A stretch of DNA of 9,668 bases from Thermoplasmata archaeon. Lineage in GTDB: Archaea > Thermoplasmatota > E2 > DHVEG-1 > B18-G2. Position numbers and translations under genes: made by a program. The notes under the pieces are model-generated. The model did no database searches and was not told where the DNA came from. It was given only the letters and a program-made list of their open reading frames with translations. This document shows positions 6,203 to 9,668 of this stretch, piece by piece. The stretch is taken from positions 1 through 9,668 of the forward strand of contig JAGGWT010000074.1 in the NCBI GenBank assembly GCA_021163455.1, written 5' to 3'. Position 1 is the first letter of the stretch. The number at the start of each line of letters is the position of its first letter.

Positions 6203-6277
6203 AGATCTTCATAAGACAAAAAAGTGAAAATGAAGACGAAAAACAAACTGCATTCAAATCTCTGCGAGCTGTAAGAA

Positions 6278-6306
6278 TTGCTTGCTAGATATTATATAGC
6301 AAGCAA
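6278..6306 (+). repeat. TAGCA palindrome, copy C (longest arms)
   Basis: Arms TTGCTTGCTA (6278-6287) and TAGCAAGCAA (6297-6306) are perfect inverted repeats of 10 bp around a 9-nt centre. Three more centre pairs match around a single middle base, with one G/A mismatch. This is the most symmetric member of the three-copy family. Confidence 0.75.
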
Positions 6307-6319
6307 ATAGATGATGGCT

Positions 6320-6354
6320 GGATTAATTTGTATACATATTTCAAATATTAATCC
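6320..6354. repeat. Stem-loop, 8-bp arms
   Basis: GGATTAAT (6320-6327) pairs with ATTAATCC (6347-6354). TTG/CAA can extend the stem inward past a 2-nt bulge, and GATGG (6313-6317) / CCATC (6364-6368) lie outside as a further matching pair. No function is assigned. Confidence 0.45.
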
Positions 6355-6443
6355 ACCCACAATCCATCAAAAACTCGCCGGGTCAATTAATTCTTGGTTC
6401 ACATATAAAAATCAATCTGTTAATTTATGTCCAAATGTAATTT

Positions 6444-6462
6444 GTTAATGTGATAACTTAAC
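6444..6462 (+). repeat. 19-bp direct repeat, copy 2 (before trkA promoter)
   Basis: GTTAATGT-G-AT-AA-CTTAAC is the partner of 5689-5707. The pair brackets the roughly 740-bp gene-free stretch. Confidence 0.45.
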
Positions 6463-6504
6463 TAAATTTATAAAGTAAATCATACACATTAAATGTAACA
6501 AAAA

Positions 6505-6513
6505 GTTTAAAAA
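6505..6513 (+). promoter_or_regulatory. TATA box for trkA-like gene
   Basis: GTTTAAAAA is centred about 52 nt before ATG 6561. It predicts a start near 6535 and a leader of about 25 nt carrying the GGGGAG ribosome-binding site (6548-6553). Confidence 0.55.
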
Positions 6514-6560
6514 CCCCAATTGGCTTATCTGCTCATTCAGATGGTAAGGGGAGTTCACTT

Positions 6561-7220
6561 ATGTATATAGTAATAGTCGGAGCGGGGCGCATAGGGCAAC
6601 GCCTCACTGAGCTGACCTTAAAAGATAACAGGGAAAAAAATAACGTCATAGTGATAGACAAAGACCAGGCGAGATGCGAGGAAGTTGCCAGAAAATACGA
6701 TGTAATAGCCATAAACGCCGATGCAACTCAGGAAGAAACTTTGGAAGAGTCAGAAGTTAAGAAAGCCGATGTGCTTGTGGCCACAACAAGAGATGATGCT
6801 GTAAATCTTATGGTGGTCTCTCTCGCCAAGAACAAGGGTGTCAAAAGACTCGTATCTCTGGTGAATCAGGAAGAGAGCATACCCATGTTTATGGAGAAAA
6901 ACGTTAAGATTGTCAAAAATCCTGCTCTTTTGATCGCGGAACATCTCTACAGAGCAATAAAATACCCAGATATCGAAGATTACATGAGAATAGGTGAAAA
7001 CGTCTCCATCTTCAGATTGACTCTCCCGGAGGACAGCCGGCTGGCAGGAAAAACGATAAAGGAGATAAGGTTGCCGAAAAAGAGTTTGATCATAGCTGTC
7101 GAAAGAGGTGACAGGTTTATAATCCCGACAGAGGAAGTTGAACTGGAACCAAGAGATAAATTGACCGTTCTCTCTCACAAGGATGTCATAGATAAAGTAA
7201 CTTCTATTCTCTCTAAATGA
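6561..7220 (+). CDS. trkA: TrkA-type K+ transport regulatory protein (RCK_N + RCK_C)
   Basis: 219-residue cytosolic regulatory subunit of a potassium transporter or channel. Residues 1 to about 130 form the TrkA-N/RCK Rossmann domain: VGAGRIG near the N-terminus, and Asp33 at the end of the second strand (VIVIDKD), which usually selects NAD(H). The region also contains NADATQEE and VATTRDDAVNLM. Residues about 137-219 form a TrkA-C domain (typical end DKLTVLSHKDVIDKV). The single N+C module matches stand-alone archaeal TrkA proteins, which bind a TrkH/KtrB-like membrane subunit; none is in this window. ATG 6561 has GGGGAG 7 nt upstream and a TATA box before that. It is convergent with the GAPDH-like gene 40 nt away. 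The partner and ligand are inferred from the family. Confidence 0.93.
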   Translation: MYIVIVGAGRIGQRLTELTLKDNREKNNVIVIDKDQARCEEVARKYDVIAINADATQEETLEESEVKKADVLVATTRDDAVNLMVVSLAKNKGVKRLVSLVNQEESIPMFMEKNVKIVKNPALLIAEHLYRAIKYPDIEDYMRIGENVSIFRLTLPEDSRLAGKTIKEIRLPKKSLIIAVERGDRFIIPTEEVELEPRDKLTVLSHKDVIDKVTSILSK

Positions 7221-7254
7221 CCTCTACTTGGCAACTTCCTTTCTCAGCTCTCTA

Positions 7255-7261
7255 ATTTTTT
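7255..7261 (+). terminator. T-run ending the trkA transcript
   Basis: A TTTTTTT run lies about 35 nt after the trkA stop, at the junction with the convergent GAPDH-like gene. It fits an archaeal oligo-T terminator on the + strand. Confidence 0.45.
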
Positions 7262-8328
7262 TAAACTTCCTGCAACAATAGTGGACCAAGACACCTTATT
7301 TTATTCATGTACTCATCAGGATACAGAAATCTCTCCGCCGCCGCTATGCTACTCAGTATCGAGTTTCCGTCCTGCGGAGTGAAACAAAATCCAACGATTT
7401 CATAGCCCTTTCTGACATGCAGTGATGGTATAACAACAACGGTCTGATTGAGTATCCTGCCATAATGACCATGGTCTCTCCCAAAGGAAAATATGAGATT
7501 CGCTATATCCTTGTAAGTAACTGCAACTCTTGGATTTTCTCTGAATTTTTCCTCAACCTCTTCCACAGTTGTCTTTCTGTCAAGTTTCAAACTGAACCAT
7601 ATGGTATGCATGTACTGTGTGTTGATTTTCAAAGCACTGGAAAATATGTTCAGTTCATATCCAAGTGTTTTGAAGAGATGGTAAGCATCTCTGGCATGGT
7701 GTGTTCCCATATCCTTATCCTTATGTTTCCCCACCTGGGGAGACGGGACAAAACCCCCAGACTGGCTTACATCATTCGCTCTTCTTATGCACACAAAATG
7801 ACCATCCACAAGATGATTTTTCTTATTCTCTATTGCCAGTGTATGAATGACAGCAGCAATATTGTGAGTGTTGCAGCTCACTATATGTATGAACTTGTCT
7901 TTATCAGTAATCGCTTCATCGTTTATACCCAGAGCATACATCTTTCCAAAACCGAATTCGGAGCCCTGAGCAAGAAAGCCCTTCACCACATCAGCATATT
8001 TTTTGTAATACTTCTCTTTGTTCTGCAAACCTACGCCCTTAGGGGTACAGTCGATAACAACCGATGCTCTCTTTATCGCCTCTTCAGCCTCATATGTTGG
8101 TTCAACTCCAAGCTCCCTGAACTCCTTTATCTTATCTTCAGATACTGCAAGATTTGCACCTCTGTTGAGGAGGCCTTTTATCTTTGGTCTGTCTGTCAGG
8201 GCAGGAGTGTGCTTATAAAATGTTATCTCGTCGATGCCAAGATCTTTCCTAAAATCGCAGAGCAGTCCTATCAGGGGCTCCCCTATAGTTCCAGTGCCAA
8301 CAATGTGAACAATATTCCCATCACTCAT
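7261..8328 (-). CDS. Type II (archaeal) glyceraldehyde-3-phosphate dehydrogenase homologue, divergent
   Basis: From ATG 8328 this is a 355-residue protein of the archaeal GAPDH family. Visible features are the Rossmann GTGTIG (11-16), DCTPKGVG (93-100), AQGSEF (120-125), SCNTHN with the expected catalytic Cys152, RRANDVSQ (182-189), and a THH pair (209-211) where the catalytic His lies. The classic enzyme oxidises glyceraldehyde 3-phosphate to 1,3-bisphosphoglycerate in the cytosol. The active-site loop departs from the usual SCNTTGL, so the substrate could differ. ATG 8328 is chosen because it puts the Rossmann strand at the N-terminus, as in the family, and lies about 31 nt after CTTAAAAG on the - strand. 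In-frame ATGs at 8385 and 8400 would add 19 or 24 unrelated residues. It is convergent with trkA and divergent from the MBL gene. Confidence 0.85.
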   Translation of the reverse strand: MSDGNIVHIVGTGTIGEPLIGLLCDFRKDLGIDEITFYKHTPALTDRPKIKGLLNRGANLAVSEDKIKEFRELGVEPTYEAEEAIKRASVVIDCTPKGVGLQNKEKYYKKYADVVKGFLAQGSEFGFGKMYALGINDEAITDKDKFIHIVSCNTHNIAAVIHTLAIENKKNHLVDGHFVCIRRANDVSQSGGFVPSPQVGKHKDKDMGTHHARDAYHLFKTLGYELNIFSSALKINTQYMHTIWFSLKLDRKTTVEEVEEKFRENPRVAVTYKDIANLIFSFGRDHGHYGRILNQTVVVIPSLHVRKGYEIVGFCFTPQDGNSILSSIAAAERFLYPDEYMNKIRCLGPLLLQEV

Positions 8329-8355
8329 ACTGAACACCAAAAATGGAATGGATGC

Positions 8356-8363
8356 TCTACTTT
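8356..8363 (-). promoter_or_regulatory. TATA-like box for the GAPDH homologue
   Basis: On the - strand CTTAAAAG is centred about 31 nt before ATG 8328, giving a short leader or leaderless start. A second AT-rich stretch (AAATAAAAC on the - strand, near 8403-8411) could serve the longer ATG 8385. Confidence 0.4.
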
Positions 8364-8434
8364 TAAGGCTTGCTACACAGTTCATAAACCGCTCTTTCAA
8401 AAAGTTTTATTTCGTTGAGAGTAGATTATAGACT

Positions 8435-9076
8435 GTGATCATATTCATACCTGGCAGAGGTTTCGACTCCAATGTTTACCTGATAAAGGGTCAGAAGAAC
8501 ACCATAATAGATACTGGAAGCGGCTTTGACATGGGTTACATACTTGATGAGCTGAAAAAGAATATAGACATTCATGATATAGACCAGATTATACTGACCC
8601 ACGAGCACGTCGATCATACAGGCGGCGCAGAGCATCTAAGAAAAAAACTGGATGATGTGAAAATCCTCGCCCATGAAGAGGTTGCAAGAGTGCTGGAAGA
8701 GGGTATAGAGCCATCTGCTCTCCTGTTCTCCCTGCCATCTCCAAAAGTTGATGTTGATATCAAACTGAAAGATGGTGATAGGGTGAAGATTGGAGATGAT
8801 ATCTACACCGTACTCCATACACCAGGCCACTCTAAAGGCAGTATATGCCTCTACTGTGACGAAAAGAAGACTCTATTCTCTGGAGATACCATTTTTGCAT
8901 ATGGTGGAATAGGAAGATATGACCTTCCCGGAGGGGATTTCATAGAACTGCAGAAATCCATACAGAGATTATCTGAACTGGATGTAAAGGACCTTTACCC
9001 AGGACATGGGGATTTCATCAGAGGGTTTGGAAATCATCACGTAAAACTCGCTCTGAGAAGTGTGAGACACATATGA
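8435..9076 (+). CDS. MBL-fold metallohydrolase (glyoxalase II-like)
   Basis: 213-residue metallo-beta-lactamase-fold hydrolase, complete in its metal motifs: THEHVDH (His56, His58, Asp60, His61), HTPGHS (His132), FSGDT (Asp151) and YPGHGD (His191). These form the usual two-metal site of glyoxalase II-like hydrolases, which cleave thioesters or related bonds in the cytosol. The exact substrate cannot be read from motifs. The start is GTG 8435, which gives the family-type N-terminal strand (IIFIPGRGFDSNVYLI); no clear Shine-Dalgarno precedes it. A weak AT stretch (AGTTTTATTT, about 8403-8412) at 25-30 nt could be its TATA region, implying a leaderless start. Its TGA overlaps the ATG of the DUF504 gene (ATGA at 9073-9076), so the two are translationally coupled. 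Confidence 0.93.
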   Translation: MIIFIPGRGFDSNVYLIKGQKNTIIDTGSGFDMGYILDELKKNIDIHDIDQIILTHEHVDHTGGAEHLRKKLDDVKILAHEEVARVLEEGIEPSALLFSLPSPKVDVDIKLKDGDRVKIGDDIYTVLHTPGHSKGSICLYCDEKKTLFSGDTIFAYGGIGRYDLPGGDFIELQKSIQRLSELDVKDLYPGHGDFIRGFGNHHVKLALRSVRHI

Positions 9077-9321
9077 ATGTTAGAGAAGCTCTCAACATGT
9101 TGAAATGGAAAAAGGAATTTGATTTTGATAAGGTTGAGATATGGTATATAGATAGAGGCGCACCCGGCGACACGAGCGTATTGAAGGGAGCTGATGTGGA
9201 GAGGATTGGCAGATCTTTTATCTATACCAGAAACAAAACCATACCCTTTCACAGAGTTATTAAAATTATTTACATGGGCAAAATAATTTTTGATAGGTTT
9301 GGGAGTTCGAAACGGGAATGA
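9073..9321 (+). CDS. DUF504 / MJ1316-domain protein (UPF0248)
   Basis: 82-residue protein matching the DUF504 (UPF0248, MJ1316) family. It has an N-terminal REALNMLKWKKEFDFDKVEIWYIDRG, then IPFHRVIKIIYMGKIIFDR, the conserved 'IP[YF]HR' and final strand pattern of the family. The domain has been predicted from comparative genomics to recognise RNA ends with cyclic phosphates; that function is not shown here. The ATG overlaps the stop of the MBL gene in an ATGA quartet, so translation is coupled and the two products may act in one process. It is convergent with the NOG1-type gene, with 6 nt between stops. The length is normal for the stand-alone form. Confidence 0.88.
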   Translation: MNVREALNMLKWKKEFDFDKVEIWYIDRGAPGDTSVLKGADVERIGRSFIYTRNKTIPFHRVIKIIYMGKIIFDRFGSSKRE

Positions 9322-9327
9322 AATTTA

Positions 9328-9668
9328 TCAACTCGAGAGGGTTTCAAATATCTTCTCCCTGAGTTTTTCTATACCCTCTCCCGTCTTACATGATATCTTC
9401 ATGTATGGGGATTTTCTCTTCATTAAATCTGATTTGTTCTCAACGACAATGATTGGTATTCCGGAAAATTCTTTCTTTATACTCTTCAGCAGATTCATCT
9501 GCTCTTTCAACCCGTATCCACATGTTTCTGTCGGGTCAAGAATGAAAATTATAAGGTCTGCAAGGTGTTTGAGGGCTGCGATTGCCTGAAGTTCTATTTT
9601 GTTTCTCTTTTCCAGGGGTCTGTCCAGCAATCCCGGAGTATCTATTATCTGATACCTCTCTCTAACAT
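9328..9668 (-). CDS. NOG1-type GTPase, C-terminal part (5' end outside window)
   Basis: This is the last about 113 residues of a TRAFAC-class GTPase of the NOG1 family. Reading on the - strand is open from the right edge and ends at TGA (9330-9328). It carries G3 DTPG followed by the NOG1-typical LLDRPLEKRNKIE, then LADLIIFILDPTETCGY, G4 as ENKSD, and G5 as SCKTGEG. It ends just after the G domain, as short archaeal NOG1 proteins do, without the long C-terminal extension of eukaryotic NOG1. The family acts in large ribosomal subunit assembly. Walker A (G1) and the N-terminal helical domain lie beyond the window. The in-frame TTG at 9630 is internal, not the start. Confidence 0.92.
   Translation of the reverse strand, partial: VRERYQIIDTPGLLDRPLEKRNKIELQAIAALKHLADLIIFILDPTETCGYGLKEQMNLLKSIKKEFSGIPIIVVENKSDLMKRKSPYMKISCKTGEGIEKLREKIFETLSS

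Larger units (their letters stand above)
5694..6560. other. 867-bp region without a confident gene, rich in palindromes
   Basis: No convincing protein family, tRNA or rRNA is seen here on either strand. The region is AT-rich and holds a perfect 12-bp palindrome TGCATATATGCA (5744-5755) and a short dyad TGCCC-AG-GGGCA (5781-5792). It also holds three copies of a TAGCA-armed palindrome (5831, 5951, 6278), a perfect 12 + 2 + 12 inverted repeat (6117-6142), and a stem-loop (6320-6354). One possible 64-codon ORF (6008-6202) and the trkA promoter (about 6505) complete it. The 10-mer TCTGGAAAAT occurs twice in direct orientation (5933 and 6154). The number of dyads is far above that elsewhere in the window. 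It could be a decayed or non-autonomous mobile element, a cluster of recombinase sites, or a regulatory/ncRNA region; sequence alone does not decide. Confidence 0.6.

Noticed and set aside
6370..6420. Possible tRNA, from a GGTTC motif near 6406
   Set aside because: No acceptor stem, anticodon arm or D-arm can be fitted around it.
5694..6560. CRISPR array
   Set aside because: The three TAGCA palindromes are unevenly spaced (about 120 and 330 nt) and differ in orientation; no regular repeat-spacer pattern.
7465..8418. Long + strand ORF (317 codons) opposite the GAPDH homologue
   Set aside because: It is the antisense shadow of a gene with clear family motifs; its own translation is rich in Cys, Ser, Tyr and has no domain.
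9290..9589. + strand ORF opposite the NOG1 gene
   Set aside because: Antisense shadow; the - strand frame has G3, G4 and G5 GTPase motifs.

Overview
The window is archaeal. It carries eukaryote-like ribosomal protein eS8 and SRP19, a tandem set of archaeal GspE/TadB/TadC-type secretion genes, a type II (archaeal) GAPDH homologue, an MJ1316-domain (DUF504) protein and a NOG1-type GTPase. Several genes also have TATA-box promoters about 25-30 nt upstream of leaderless or near-leaderless starts. The moderate AT-richness and gene mix suggest a euryarchaeon, perhaps of the Thermoplasmata/DHVE2 (Aciduliprofundum-like) kind. The genus is a guess from gene content; no search was run.

Layout. (1) 1-3983, + strand: an overlapping secretion/pilus-type operon with the 3' end of one GspE-like ATPase, a second complete GspE-like ATPase with an N-terminal Cys4 zinc-ribbon-like segment, and two T2SSF-domain membrane proteins (TadB- and TadC-like). 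The two ATPase genes share a sharply bounded stretch of DNA identity over the Walker B/His-box region. (2) 4001-4753: a TATA box and leaderless eS8 gene, then SRP19. (3) 4754-6560: an accessory-looking island with one serine recombinase (4872-5693), followed by about 870 bp with no confident gene. That stretch holds three copies of a TAGCA-armed palindrome, a perfect 2 x 12-bp inverted repeat with a 2-nt centre, a further stem-loop and degenerate direct repeats. (4) 6561-7220: a TrkA-type Rossmann K+-transport regulator, convergent with (5) 7261-8328, - strand: a divergent type II GAPDH homologue. (6) 8435-9321, + strand: an MBL-fold metallohydrolase translationally coupled (ATGA overlap) to a DUF504/MJ1316 protein. 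(7) 9328-9668, - strand: the 3' part of a NOG1-type GTPase, entering from beyond the right edge.

How the parts work together. The secretion genes form one translationally coupled unit: cytosolic hexameric ATPase plus two inner-membrane platform proteins. No pilin or prepilin peptidase is visible here. eS8 and SRP19 are housekeeping translation and protein-targeting genes. The recombinase and its palindrome-rich downstream region sit between two housekeeping units. This is the most likely place for an undescribed element: a small serine recombinase with candidate recombination or operator sites next to it. That link is inference from proximity and symmetry, not demonstrated.
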